From Enterocloster asparagiformis (lineage in GTDB: Bacteria > Bacillota > Clostridia > Lachnospirales > Lachnospiraceae), in NCBI GenBank assembly GCA_018380885.1, contig JAGZSY010000066.1, forward strand, positions 1 through 15,403: a stretch of 15,403 bases of DNA. Direction: 5' to 3'. The notes beneath the pieces are model-generated. The model was not told where the DNA came from and made no database searches. It saw nothing but the letters and a program-made list of their open reading frames with translations. The translations under genes and the position numbers were made by a program. Of the stretch, positions 1 through 8,000 are shown in pieces (position 1 is the stretch's first letter; every line of letters starts with the position of its first letter).

Positions 1-37
1 CGCCGATCCCGGCGAACATATCAAAATATCGAATCAG
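1..37 (-). CDS. Start of a probable C5 cytosine DNA methyltransferase (partial, cut by window edge)
   Basis: Only the first dozen codons are visible. Read from the minus strand, the frame beginning at 37 gives IRYFDMFAGIG after its first codon. FAGIG preceded by a beta-strand-like YFDM is motif I (SAM binding) of C5 cytosine methyltransferases, usually at the extreme N-terminus as here. The start is unclear: an in-frame stop lies just upstream, the first ATG (17-19) falls inside motif I, and the position expected for the start is CTG at 35-37, overlapping the TGA of the preceding ParR-like gene as CTGA. A GGAGG lies about 13 bases upstream of that CTG. Such enzymes on mobile elements commonly protect the element from host restriction. 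The identification rests on very few residues. Confidence 0.45.
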   Translation of the reverse strand, partial: MIRYFDMFAGIG

Positions 38-330
38 ATGGTATCATCTCCCTCCTGCAGCGCACGGAGAAAGCCGAGGACGTCCTCATCGACGGCCCCG
101 GCCTGCTCCTGCTGCGTAGTGGTCTTTGGGAAGGAAACGCCTGCCAGTTCCTCCCGGATAGCGCCGCGAATGGCCTCCAGCAGTTCCTGTTGTTCCATAT
201 AGCCGTTGATCATCCTGCACACGGCGTCCATGCGCTGTCCGGGCGCAACGGCGGACAGGCGCTCCCATGCGTTCCGCTGCTCCCGCTGAGTCAGGGAGAA
301 GGAAAGACTGAGCCGTCGCTTTTCAGGCAT
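34..330 (-). CDS. Small ParR-like protein, downstream partner of ParM
   Basis: A 98-aa protein that directly follows the ParM-like gene and overlaps its end by 8 bp. I take the start at ATG 328-330 (MPEKRRLSLSFSL) rather than an upstream ATG, because the extra residues would lie entirely within parM and the MPEKRR start begins with a basic segment plus a short beta-strand, as in ribbon-helix-helix DNA-binding proteins. A helical stretch follows (about residues 14-60), and the C-terminus is acidic and amphipathic (DEDVLGFLRALQEGDDTI). In ParMRC systems ParR binds the centromere through an N-terminal RHH and caps the ParM filament with a C-terminal peptide; size, position and tail fit this. Assignment is by context and architecture, not by recognised family identity. 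No centromere-like repeat array was seen nearby. Confidence 0.55.
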   Translation of the reverse strand: MPEKRRLSLSFSLTQREQRNAWERLSAVAPGQRMDAVCRMINGYMEQQELLEAIRGAIREELAGVSFPKTTTQQEQAGAVDEDVLGFLRALQEGDDTI

Positions 331-1252
331 GGGCGCCGCTCCCCGACATCTGCCGTACAAGCCGTTCATAGCCCTTGGCGTTCAGGGATACATCATCGAG
401 GATCACGGGCCGACACAGGCCGTTTGTGGCCGAAACACGCCGCTTCATGAGCGCCGCTCCGCCGCCTATAAAAATAGTAGGCATGGCGCGGGTGTCCAGG
501 CCGCACTCCGTGATGGTGGAGAGCAGGTTCTGCACATACAGGTCCGCCTGGGCATGGATGATTCCTTTCGCCTCGTCCGGGAGGCTGCTGGCATCACCCC
601 GCAGGACGCACTCGATCTGCGCCGTTGTCAGAGAAAGACCCAGGACGCGTCGCACCTGTTCGCTGATCTCATCGATGCAGCGGATCATGCCCCACTCCAA
701 GCTGCGGCAGGTGGCGGCATTGGGGAGGCGGTTGTCCAAGCGCATCAGGTCCACTGTCCAGCCACCGATGTCCGCCACGATGACGGACGGTTCATCCAGC
801 AGCTCCGTCTGGGTCAGCACAGCGGCATAGCCCTGGGGGAACAGTTTCACATCCCGGACGGTGACGGTATAGTCCCGGCCCTCATAGCGGAAGGGCACCG
901 GTTTGCCGTCCCGCAGCAGATAGGCACGGAACTTCTTCTTGTCCCGGCCAAAACTGGTCAGGGGCAGGCCGGCAGCCAGAATGACGGAGCAGGTGCGCTC
1001 GGCATTGCGGCAGTCCAGTTCCCTGGCGATGGCTGCCAGGGTCAGCAGATAGTAGTCCTCCGTCCGGGTCTTGTCTTTCTGCAGAGGCTGCCTGCCGCTG
1101 CCTACCACATAGTACGTACCGCCGTATTCCAACACATTCTTCTGGGTGTACGGCTCGTGCTCATAGGCCACCAGCCCCGAGGGGAAGGAACCGTGGACAG
1201 TTTTCATGGCTGCGTAACCGTGGTCCACGCCGATGACGTATCCCTCGCTCAC
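323..1252 (-). CDS. parM: ParM/StbA-like actin-family segregation ATPase
   Basis: A 309-aa actin-fold ATPase. The phosphate-1 motif is at residues 7-16 (IGVDHGYAAMK), phosphate-2 at about 158-169 (VADIGGWTVDL, with the expected catalytic-region Asp161), and the adenosine motif at about 260-268 (IFIGGGAAL). Length and motif spacing match plasmid ParM/StbA proteins of Firmicutes and their relatives on integrative elements, which polymerise into filaments that push DNA copies apart. The start is GTG at 1250-1252, overlapping the stop of the upstream DUF4240 gene as GTGA, behind a GAAAGGGGG ribosome binding site; the upstream gene and the ParR-like gene downstream are therefore translationally coupled to it. 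The family call is firm; the role in stabilising the circular form of this element is inference. Confidence 0.85.
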   Translation of the reverse strand: MSEGYVIGVDHGYAAMKTVHGSFPSGLVAYEHEPYTQKNVLEYGGTYYVVGSGRQPLQKDKTRTEDYYLLTLAAIARELDCRNAERTCSVILAAGLPLTSFGRDKKKFRAYLLRDGKPVPFRYEGRDYTVTVRDVKLFPQGYAAVLTQTELLDEPSVIVADIGGWTVDLMRLDNRLPNAATCRSLEWGMIRCIDEISEQVRRVLGLSLTTAQIECVLRGDASSLPDEAKGIIHAQADLYVQNLLSTITECGLDTRAMPTIFIGGGAALMKRRVSATNGLCRPVILDDVSLNAKGYERLVRQMSGSGAHA

Positions 1253-1911
1253 CGAGCGCCGCCCCCTTTCTCTTTTTTGGTAGCCATGTCCTGGACCTTG
1301 CCCTCGTCCAGCAGCCGGCGGATCTCATGGAGGTCGTAATTCCATGTGGATGGCGCCGCCAGGAAACGCTCCGGCCCGCCGTATTTTTCGCACAGCCGGG
1401 GTAGGAACCGTGGCAGGTCCTTCGGCTCCCTGGGGTATTGGATGCCGTCTTTGTAGACGATATCCTTTTTTAGCTCGTCCCGCATCTTCTCGATCCTGTC
1501 TGGTTCCATCTCGTCGTAGGCGCTGCGGCCGGTGAGCTGCTCATAGGCGTAATCGCCCACATAGGACAGGCACTCGAAACAGCAATCGCCGTATGGCTCT
1601 ATATCCGCCAGCGTGTCGGGATCCCTCAGCGCATTCATGTACACCTCTTTGCCCTGGGCGATCAGCCAGGCGCGGAAGTCGATAAAACCGTCATCCGAAC
1701 AGCCATACTCCTTGATCACGCTGACGGCGTCCCACAGGCCGTATTGGTCCGCCAGATCCTCATAGGTTTGCAGAATGTCATGGAAATTTTTCGCCGCGGC
1801 AGGCCCCATAGACACAAGCTGCTCCCGCAGGTAGTCCTCCATAGCGTTCAGATCCTGGCCGCAGGCGGTTTTTGCCTCCTGAATCAGCGCCCAGAAGGCA
1901 TCCTTGCTCAT
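1249..1911 (-). CDS. DUF4240-domain protein of unknown function
   Basis: A 220-aa soluble protein. Its N-terminal two thirds matches my recollection of the DUF4240 family: start MSKDAFWALIQEAK, then a helical region, then the characteristic GCSDDGFIDFRAWLIAQGKEVY block (about residues 69-92) and an acidic ADIEPYGDCCFECL segment. The C-terminal ~80 residues are charged and end in a Lys/Gly/Arg tail. No catalytic residues or membrane segments can be named. It is preceded by a 20-bp gap after the 1932-2594 gene and overlaps parM by 4 bp, so it belongs to the segregation operon. No strong ribosome binding site precedes its ATG, which suggests translational coupling. Function is unknown; a linked role in maintenance is only contextual. 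Confidence 0.7.
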   Translation of the reverse strand: MSKDAFWALIQEAKTACGQDLNAMEDYLREQLVSMGPAAAKNFHDILQTYEDLADQYGLWDAVSVIKEYGCSDDGFIDFRAWLIAQGKEVYMNALRDPDTLADIEPYGDCCFECLSYVGDYAYEQLTGRSAYDEMEPDRIEKMRDELKKDIVYKDGIQYPREPKDLPRFLPRLCEKYGGPERFLAAPSTWNYDLHEIRRLLDEGKVQDMATKKEKGGGAR

Positions 1912-1931
1912 CCCATTGTCAGGTTTCTGTT

Positions 1932-2594
1932 CTATCGCTCAGCACCTTCCTTCCGTTTTTCTTTTTGCTTGCCGATCCGCCGTTCCTGCTCCTGGGGCAG
2001 AAGGCCCTGAAAACCTAAGTCACGCAGGGCCTGCGTATAGAGCTGCTTTTCAAAGGCCCGGTACTCCGGGGTGGCGGTGTCCACATCCAACAGGACAGCC
2101 TTTTCATAAGGTGTCCCCGGCACGACCTCCCACCGAACGGCATGGAAGTGCAGGGCGGTCAGGTACTTCAGCAGTTGATGACCGTCCGCCTCATCAAAGA
2201 CACCGCGGTTGTCCTCATAGGGGAACTCGCCGGGGAGATTGGGATAGCCGGAGATCGCCAGGGCGGCGTCGTAGAGGCGGAAACCACCATCATCAAAATC
2301 CGGGGCGATGGTGTCATAGAACCGCCGGAGCTGCTCCGTGCTGTCCAGGGCCGGGCAAAAGGACGCAAGGGCTTTCTTCAGTGTTTCCACTTTCTGGCGC
2401 TCCTGATTGGCGGCATATTCCTTACCGCAGCTCTCCTGGTAGTATTCATCGACGAGCGGTTCCAGTTCATTGATCTTGCTCTGCAGTTGCGCGCATTCCA
2501 TCCGGCTGAGGTCCAATTCAGTGTTGGATTCCTCCAACGCCTGCCGCAGAGCGGGGTAGTCCCGGACCGCGGCGATCAGATCCTTGATCTTCAT
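1932..2594 (-). CDS. Hypothetical protein with N-terminal coiled coil
   Basis: A 220-aa protein I do not recognise. Residues about 15-80 are rich in Glu, Gln, Leu and Lys (ALEESNTELDLSRMECAQLQSKINELE) and look like a coiled coil. The middle and C-terminal parts look globular (LRRFYDTIAPDFDDGGFRLYDAALAISGYP, then a tract around HFHAVRWEVVPGTPYEKAVLLDVD), ending with a very basic tail. No signal peptide or membrane segment. The ATG (2592-2594) follows an AAAGGCGG ribosome binding site and starts one base after the upstream stop, so the gene is in the same operon. Codon use is like its neighbours. A structural or adaptor role is conceivable but unsupported. Confidence 0.6.
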   Translation of the reverse strand: MKIKDLIAAVRDYPALRQALEESNTELDLSRMECAQLQSKINELEPLVDEYYQESCGKEYAANQERQKVETLKKALASFCPALDSTEQLRRFYDTIAPDFDDGGFRLYDAALAISGYPNLPGEFPYEDNRGVFDEADGHQLLKYLTALHFHAVRWEVVPGTPYEKAVLLDVDTATPEYRAFEKQLYTQALRDLGFQGLLPQEQERRIGKQKEKRKEGAER

Positions 2595-2595
2595 G

Positions 2596-3000
2596 TCACG
2601 CCGCCTTTCTGAGCCGGGCGATCAGGCGATCCAGCACAGCGATGCGGGATCTCACCTTGCCGGCGGAAGCGTTCAGGCCATGCGCCTGATTTTGAATGCG
2701 GCGGCGGATGGCCGCGAGCTGTTGGCGATCCCTGCAGCACTCCAGCACAACATACCGCCCCTTCCCATTGGACAGGACCTCGCGCTCACCAGAGGCATCC
2801 CGGAGGCTGGCCATGAGGCGCTGGCCCAGCTGCCTGCGGTAGCGGTCCTGCAGGACGTCGGCGTCGCAGGAGACATGGTGTTTTTTCAAAATGGCCGCGA
2901 TCTCGTCGCCGCTGATCTCCATGTTGGCAAACAGCACATGGAGGATCTCATCCTTGGCGTCGGGCGGCAGCGCGGGGCGGCCGTGGGATCTCCTGGTCAT
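2596..3000 (-). CDS. Hypothetical small basic protein, possibly DNA-binding
   Basis: A 134-aa protein with a strongly basic start (MTRRSHGRPALPPDAK) and a basic, helical C-terminus (QLAAIRRRIQNQAHGL ... RLIARLRKAA). The centre could be a winged-helix-like fold: helices around EISGDEIAAILKKHH and DVLQDRYRRQLGQRLMASL followed by a beta hairpin (GERE..SNGKGRYVVLE). This reading is from pattern only. It overlaps the upstream gene by the 4-bp ATGA at 2997-3000, with an AAGGAG ribosome binding site, so translation is coupled. I do not recognise a family. Confidence 0.6.
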   Translation of the reverse strand: MTRRSHGRPALPPDAKDEILHVLFANMEISGDEIAAILKKHHVSCDADVLQDRYRRQLGQRLMASLRDASGEREVLSNGKGRYVVLECCRDRQQLAAIRRRIQNQAHGLNASAGKVRSRIAVLDRLIARLRKAA

Positions 3001-3734
3001 CGCGTCTGCTCCTTCCTGCGCTGTGCGCGCCGCACCACATAGTCGGCCCTGTCCAGAGCGGGGGCCTTGCTTGGGAAAACATAGAGCATGCCGTGCTGTT
3101 CGGCCCGCTCCGCGGGAAAGCCCTGGGGAACATTCTCCGGAGAGTCCGAAACCGCGACAGTCCGATATTTCCAGTCGCGGGAGGATTGGTAGGCGAACAG
3201 GTGATCCCCCTCCCGCCGGATGCTGTAGGCGGCTTTCCCTTCATGCTGCCGGACATATTCCCCCACAGCCGCTTTCTCCAGCACGAAGCGAGGCTGGATC
3301 CCCTGGGCCAGTTCCGGCGCCATGGCGTTGATATAGGCGGTCATCTCCCGCACATTCCCGCAGCAAAACTCCGGCGCGTCATAGCCATACCGCTCTGTGT
3401 ACAGCGTCCACTTGATCAGTTCGTGGTGGCTGTCCAGGGCAACAAGAAAATATTTCCCGTCGCGCTCCCCGGTGAGAGGCTCAAACCGGACGTCGTCATA
3501 AAGCGGTCCCTCCAGCGGGCAGTTGTTCTTGAACCACACATAGTAGTTGTCCAGAATGAAGGGGTCCGTGATCCCCAGCACCACGCTGGAGATCTTCTTC
3601 AGGCGTCCGGCCAGGGCGTCGTCCCGGCAAAACCAGTCATACCAGCCGGCCTCGCACTGCACAGCACGGTCCCGGCTGCTGAAATCCCCGGCACGGAACC
3701 GCTCCTGCCATGTTCGCACACTCATCTCATTCAT
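2997..3734 (-). CDS. Hypothetical protein, unknown family
   Basis: A 245-aa soluble protein. The N-terminal half (MSVRTWQERFRAGDF, AGWYDWFCRDDALA, LDNYYVWFKNNCPLEGPLYDDVRFEPL) is rich in aromatic residues and reads as one compact domain of the sort that recurs as a hypothetical protein on clostridial elements; that is from memory and not checked. A middle segment (REMTAYINAMAPELAQGIQPRF) and a C-terminal beta-rich part (AAYSIRREGDHLFAYQSSRDWKYRTVAVSDSPENVPQGF) suggest a second domain. It overlaps the ParB-like gene upstream by ATGA (3731-3734) and the 2596-3000 gene downstream by ATGA, placing it in the centre of the operon. A second in-frame Met at codon 4 is an alternative start. Function unknown. 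Confidence 0.6.
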   Translation of the reverse strand: MNEMSVRTWQERFRAGDFSSRDRAVQCEAGWYDWFCRDDALAGRLKKISSVVLGITDPFILDNYYVWFKNNCPLEGPLYDDVRFEPLTGERDGKYFLVALDSHHELIKWTLYTERYGYDAPEFCCGNVREMTAYINAMAPELAQGIQPRFVLEKAAVGEYVRQHEGKAAYSIRREGDHLFAYQSSRDWKYRTVAVSDSPENVPQGFPAERAEQHGMLYVFPSKAPALDRADYVVRRAQRRKEQTR

Positions 3735-4627
3735 AGCGTCCCCCTTTCCGGCAGGAGGTGTTCCATGAGGCCGGCAATGGAGGTAAACACCCCGGCCAAC
3801 TCATGGGACTCCTGGATGGTATCCTCCATTTCTTCCTTAGTCATGCGGGTGCATTTGACCCAGATGCGCACATTTTCCTCTGTGGGCGTCAGCAGAACGG
3901 CCTTTTCATAAGCCTTGCAGAACACGCCGGCGATCTTGCTCTGGCGGTCGATCTCCGCATCCTTCTCCCGGATCTCCTTTTTCGCTTTTTCCAGCTCCAC
4001 CAGGTCCAATGCCGCCTGCCCCTGCTCGTCCTCCGGCAGATCCTGTACCTGCCGGGTGATCTGATACCCTTGGTTGACGGACAGTTCCTTTTTATCCAGG
4101 GCCTCCTTCACGGCGGCGGGGGCGTGTTCGTCGATCTGCATCACCTTGCCCATCGTGCGCTCTCCGAGGCCAACGGATGCAGCCAATTTTTTGCGGGTGT
4201 CCACAGGTGCGGAACCTTCCGGCAATGTTGCCGAAAGGTCTGTACGGGCACCCTGGTTGGCCTTTGCCCTGGCCTCGATCTCCGGCCGCAGTTTCAGGGC
4301 GATCTTGCCCAACTCCCATTTGTCCAGGTTGCGGCGGCCCTTCTGGGTATCCAGCGCCCACTGCTTGGCCTCCAGCAGATCGTCAAAGGCAAACACCGCC
4401 ATCTTGTAGGGCAGGTCGTGCCGGGTGCAGATCTGCTGCCGGTTGTGGCCGTCTACGACGACCAGATCCTCATTGACAATGATGGGCGCATAGCAGCCGT
4501 TTTGCAGGATGTCCTTCTCCAGCGCGGCAAGCTGCTCCCCGCTGAGAGGGGGGAGCAGTTCCGCCAGTTCCGGTAGAATGGTGGGGGTGCGTTCCGCACT
4601 GGTGTATTCAATGCCTGTATTACGCAT
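3731..4627 (-). CDS. ParB/Spo0J-like N-terminal-domain protein
   Basis: A 298-aa protein. Residues about 18-100 form a ParB/Srx-type N-terminal domain: LPPLSGEQLAALEKDILQNG, then APIIVNEDLVVVDGHNRQQIC, where DGHNR occupies the place of the GERR nucleotide-binding box of true chromosomal ParB. Residues about 145-200 contain a helix-turn-helix-like region (TRKKLAASVGLGERTMGKVMQIDE), and about 205-240 are a charged coiled-coil segment (DLVELEKAKKEIREKDAEIDRQ). The order N-domain, HTH, helical C-terminus fits ParB-like DNA-binding proteins of plasmids and elements. No ParA is seen in the window; segregation here is paired with ParM instead. The protein may instead be a transcription regulator of the family. 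It follows SSB by 5 bp. Confidence 0.75.
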   Translation of the reverse strand: MRNTGIEYTSAERTPTILPELAELLPPLSGEQLAALEKDILQNGCYAPIIVNEDLVVVDGHNRQQICTRHDLPYKMAVFAFDDLLEAKQWALDTQKGRRNLDKWELGKIALKLRPEIEARAKANQGARTDLSATLPEGSAPVDTRKKLAASVGLGERTMGKVMQIDEHAPAAVKEALDKKELSVNQGYQITRQVQDLPEDEQGQAALDLVELEKAKKEIREKDAEIDRQSKIAGVFCKAYEKAVLLTPTEENVRIWVKCTRMTKEEMEDTIQESHELAGVFTSIAGLMEHLLPERGTL

Positions 4628-4632
4628 GGCGC

Positions 4633-5007
4633 TCAGGCCGCAGCCTCATCCATACCGTCCGCAGGCATGGACACGGCGCTTTCCTCCACGCGGCGGGGAG
4701 ACAGGAACTCCACCTCCGTGGCTTTGATGAGGAAACCGGGCTGACGCTCCGGCTCGTCCGCGAAGGTGATGGTTTCAAAGTCGCCGGAGGCGGCCAACTT
4801 GCAGCCCTTCCATGCAAACTCCGCGCAGCGTTCCGCCAGCGGGCCGCGGACCTTAATGGAGATGAAATCCGTCAGGCGGTTGCCGTCCTTGTCCCGGTAG
4901 CGGCGGTCCGAGGCGATCCGCAGGATGGCATAGGGCTTGCCGGTGGCCTCATGGACCTTCAGTTCCACATCGTTTGTCAGGTTTCCGATTGCTACGATCT
5001 TCAGCAT
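4633..5007 (-). CDS. ssb: Single-stranded DNA-binding protein (short, SSB family)
   Basis: A 124-aa OB-fold protein beginning MLKIVAIGNLTNDVELK, the usual SSB start, followed by the GKPYAILRIASDRRYRDKDG and DFISIKVRGPLAERCAEFAWKG segments that form the core and the conserved GxLAERxxxxxxKG region. It coats ssDNA during replication or transfer. The C-terminus ends MDEAAA and lacks the usual acidic DDxPF tip that recruits repair and replication partners, which is often true of element-borne SSBs. The start is ATG 5005-5007 behind a good AAGGAG ribosome binding site (about 5017-5023). It is the first gene after the terminator of the SLH gene, so it probably has its own promoter in 5008-5059, although I could not identify convincing -35/-10 boxes. 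Confidence 0.85.
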   Translation of the reverse strand: MLKIVAIGNLTNDVELKVHEATGKPYAILRIASDRRYRDKDGNRLTDFISIKVRGPLAERCAEFAWKGCKLAASGDFETITFADEPERQPGFLIKATEVEFLSPRRVEESAVSMPADGMDEAAA

Positions 5008-5054
5008 AGGTGCATTTCTCCTTCTTTATTTAATGTAGAGTGAATTGTGGGATA

Positions 5055-5085
5055 AAAGCGCCGCGGCCCACAGTGGGGCCGCGGC
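5055..5085 (-). terminator. Intrinsic terminator after the SLH gene
   Basis: A perfect 10-bp GC-rich inverted repeat (5060-5069 with 5076-5085, arms GCCGCGGCCC) with a 6-nt loop lies 12 bp after the SLH gene stop. In minus-strand sense it is followed by CTTTTAT, a short U tract. The plus-strand side has no T run, so it acts on minus-strand transcription. It separates the SLH protein transcript from the SSB-ParM operon. Confidence 0.75.
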
Positions 5086-5097
5086 ACAGCGGTTGGA

Positions 5098-8000
5098 TCA
5101 CTTGTCCCAGGTTTCAGGGGCGGTGAGGATGGCGGTGTGGGCGTTGGCGGCCTCCAGCACGTTGTAGTAGGCCCAATGGCGGGAGGACACGTCGGGGAAC
5201 ATCACCAGACGGCGGTGATTATCGGCAATATAGTCCTCGTCAGCCTCGCGGCCCAGCAGGCGGTTGACAATGGTGACGACTTCCGCCCGGTCAATGGGAT
5301 CGTCGGCCCGGAAGGTGCCGTCGCCGTAGCCCTCTACCCAGCCGTGGATGGCGGCGTCCTTGATATACTCAGCAGCCCAGTAGCCGTCGCTCACATCGTC
5401 AAAGCCCTCGTACTGCTCCATGATTTCCTCGGCTCCATCGCCGTACACATCAAAGAACCGCGCCGCCATAGCGGTAAACTCGGCGCGGGTGATGGCCTTA
5501 TCACCCCGGTAGGTGCGGTCATTGTAGCCCACGGCCACGCCGTAGCCAGTGAGATATTCCACATAGCCCGCATACCACATATCCGGGTCAATATCCTTGA
5601 ACTTCACATTATTTCCGCTGGGGATGCGCTCGTCCAGCCGGTCAGAGAGCAGGCGGGCAAAGATGGCTGCGGCCTCGCTCCGGCTCATGCTGCGCTCCGG
5701 GCCAAAGGTGCCGTCTGTGTAGCCATAGATATAGGCCCCGTGGTACTCAGTTTCTGTGACAGCGGGGACGGTGAGTTTGCCGTCCTCGTCGGTTTCTCCG
5801 CGCTCACTCTGGCCCAGATCACCCTTGACGATAACCGTCACACCCTCCTGGGGGTCGCGCTCATTGTCCGTGACCGTGACGGTGATGCGGTTATCCTCAT
5901 CCATATCGGTTCCGTCCGGCAGGGTGACGGTAATATTGCCGCCCTTGCCGATGGATACTTCCGCGTCCTCGATGGGGCGTCCGGTTTCGTAGTCCTCTAC
6001 AGTGACGGTCAGTGTCCAGCGGTCGCCGTCCTCGTCCTCCCAGCCAACGGTGGTATTGCCGTCCTCATTGGTCTTGCCGCTGGTGCCGGGAACAGTGACC
6101 TGCCCATTGCTGTCAGTGTTACCGGCACAGTAGTTATCGTGCTTGTCAGTCATAGTAACGAACATACCCTCCACGGCGCTCTTATCCTTGGTGAGCAGGA
6201 CAGTCACGGTAGTCTGGTCGGCATAGTCCAGCTGGCGGGAATTGGGGAGACGGATGGACAGGGTATCGTCCGCATGGAGAGTGACAATAGCATTGGAAAC
6301 GGGGTCTTTAGTGTCGGTATCCGTGACAATTACCAGATAGCCGCCCACAACGGCCTCGCCCTTACTGTCCGTAGTGGCCTGATTGTAGATCTTCTCAATG
6401 GTTTCTTCCTCTAACTTCTCACCGCAGACCTCGCACTCCCTGTGCTTGCTGCCCTCGCTGTCGGTGGTAGGCTCCTTGTCGATGATCCAGTCGCCGGGCT
6501 TATGGCCTGCCGCCTCGGTGTAGTCGCCCTTGTAGGCGTCGCCGCAGCGGGTGCAGGTATAGGTGGTGTAGCCCATCTCGGTGCAGGTCGGCTCGGTCAC
6601 TTCCTCGGCATAGTCATGGCCCAAAGCGTTCTCAATGACGGCGCCGCAGCGGGTGCAGAGTTGAGGATCGGTGCAGGTGGCCGGGTCGCCGGGGATATGG
6701 CCCGCGGCCTCGTCGCCCTCCAGACGGGTGGCTCCGCAGCGGACGCAGGTGTACTCGGTCATGCCCTCGCCGGTGCAGGTGGCCCCGGTGATCTCCTTGC
6801 CTTCGTCCCAACTATGCCCCAGCGGGTCGGTGTAGTCGGTGATGAACGAACTGCCGCAGCCCTCGCAGATATGGAGGGTGCGCCCGCCGCCCTCACAGGT
6901 GGCCGGGGTGGTCTTGCTTACATAGTTGTGAGGCAGCGCGGCGGTGATGTCCTCGATGTGGCGCTCCCCACAGACGGTACACTCCCGCAGGGTGTAGCCA
7001 GGGCTGGTACAGGTTGCCGGAATGACGGTGGTGGAGAACTCATGCTCGGTCTGAGGCAGGTCGGTTTCTTTCACATTGCCGCACCGCTCACAGATGTCAA
7101 TGGTCTTACCGGGGACTTCACAGGTGGCGTCCCGGATGACCACACTCTGATAGGCGTGGCCCAGCGCGGCCTCATAGTCCCGCTTTTCAATCATGCCGCA
7201 GTCCACGCACAGATAGCGGTCATAGCCCAGGGTCAGGCAGGTGGGGTCTACGCTATCCAGCAGTGTCCAGTTGTGGTTCTCGCCGCAGCCCTTGTCGTCA
7301 CAGCAGCAGCCGTCACAGTCCGGATCCTGGCAGCCGCAGTCAGGATTGCCGCAGCCGCAGGAGCAGGAGCCGTCCTCGGTGGTGGTTTCATCCCTGAGAT
7401 GGACATACGCCACACCGTCCTCCACCATGTCCGTGTCGTGGTAGGTGTAGGTGATCTCGTAGTAAACCGGGTAATCCCCCGCCTCGGTGTAGTTGGGTGC
7501 GCTGGTCAGGGTGCAGGCATCTGCGCTGTGGCCGTAGCGGATAGCGGTGGTCACGCCGGCCTCGGACAAGTCCGACACGGTGACGGTGTGGGGCTGGCCG
7601 TCCACCACGCCGAAGTAGTCCGCAATGACGGCCTTGGCGGCGGTGTAGGAAGTTTCAGCATAGCCGCAGTCGGCGCAGGTATCCATCTCCACAAAGCGGT
7701 CATGGGCCAACTCGGGCCGGATGGCATTCTCCATGTGGTGACGCTCCAACGTGGAATTTTCCTCCTTGAATGTGCCGTAGCAGAACCCGCAGTATTCGCC
7801 GCTGGTGGTGATGACGCGGTGATACTCGCTGTCCGCTTGCTCAATGGTCTGGGTTTCCGGCAGTTCCTCGAAAAAATTGTTCGCGCAATCGTAGAGCCAA
7901 TAGACGTTCTTCAGGTAGCCGTAGTCCGTCTTGGCCATGTTGGTGTTGATGCTGCCGCAGGTTTCACACACGGCTTTGGTCCAGTGATAAGCCGTGTAAT

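Noticed and set aside
6500..7200. Periodic sequence in the SLH gene as a possible CRISPR or DNA repeat array
   Set aside because: The period reflects degenerate protein repeats of about 35-40 residues with CxxC pairs in an uninterrupted frame; the DNA units are not identical and there are no constant repeats with unique spacers.
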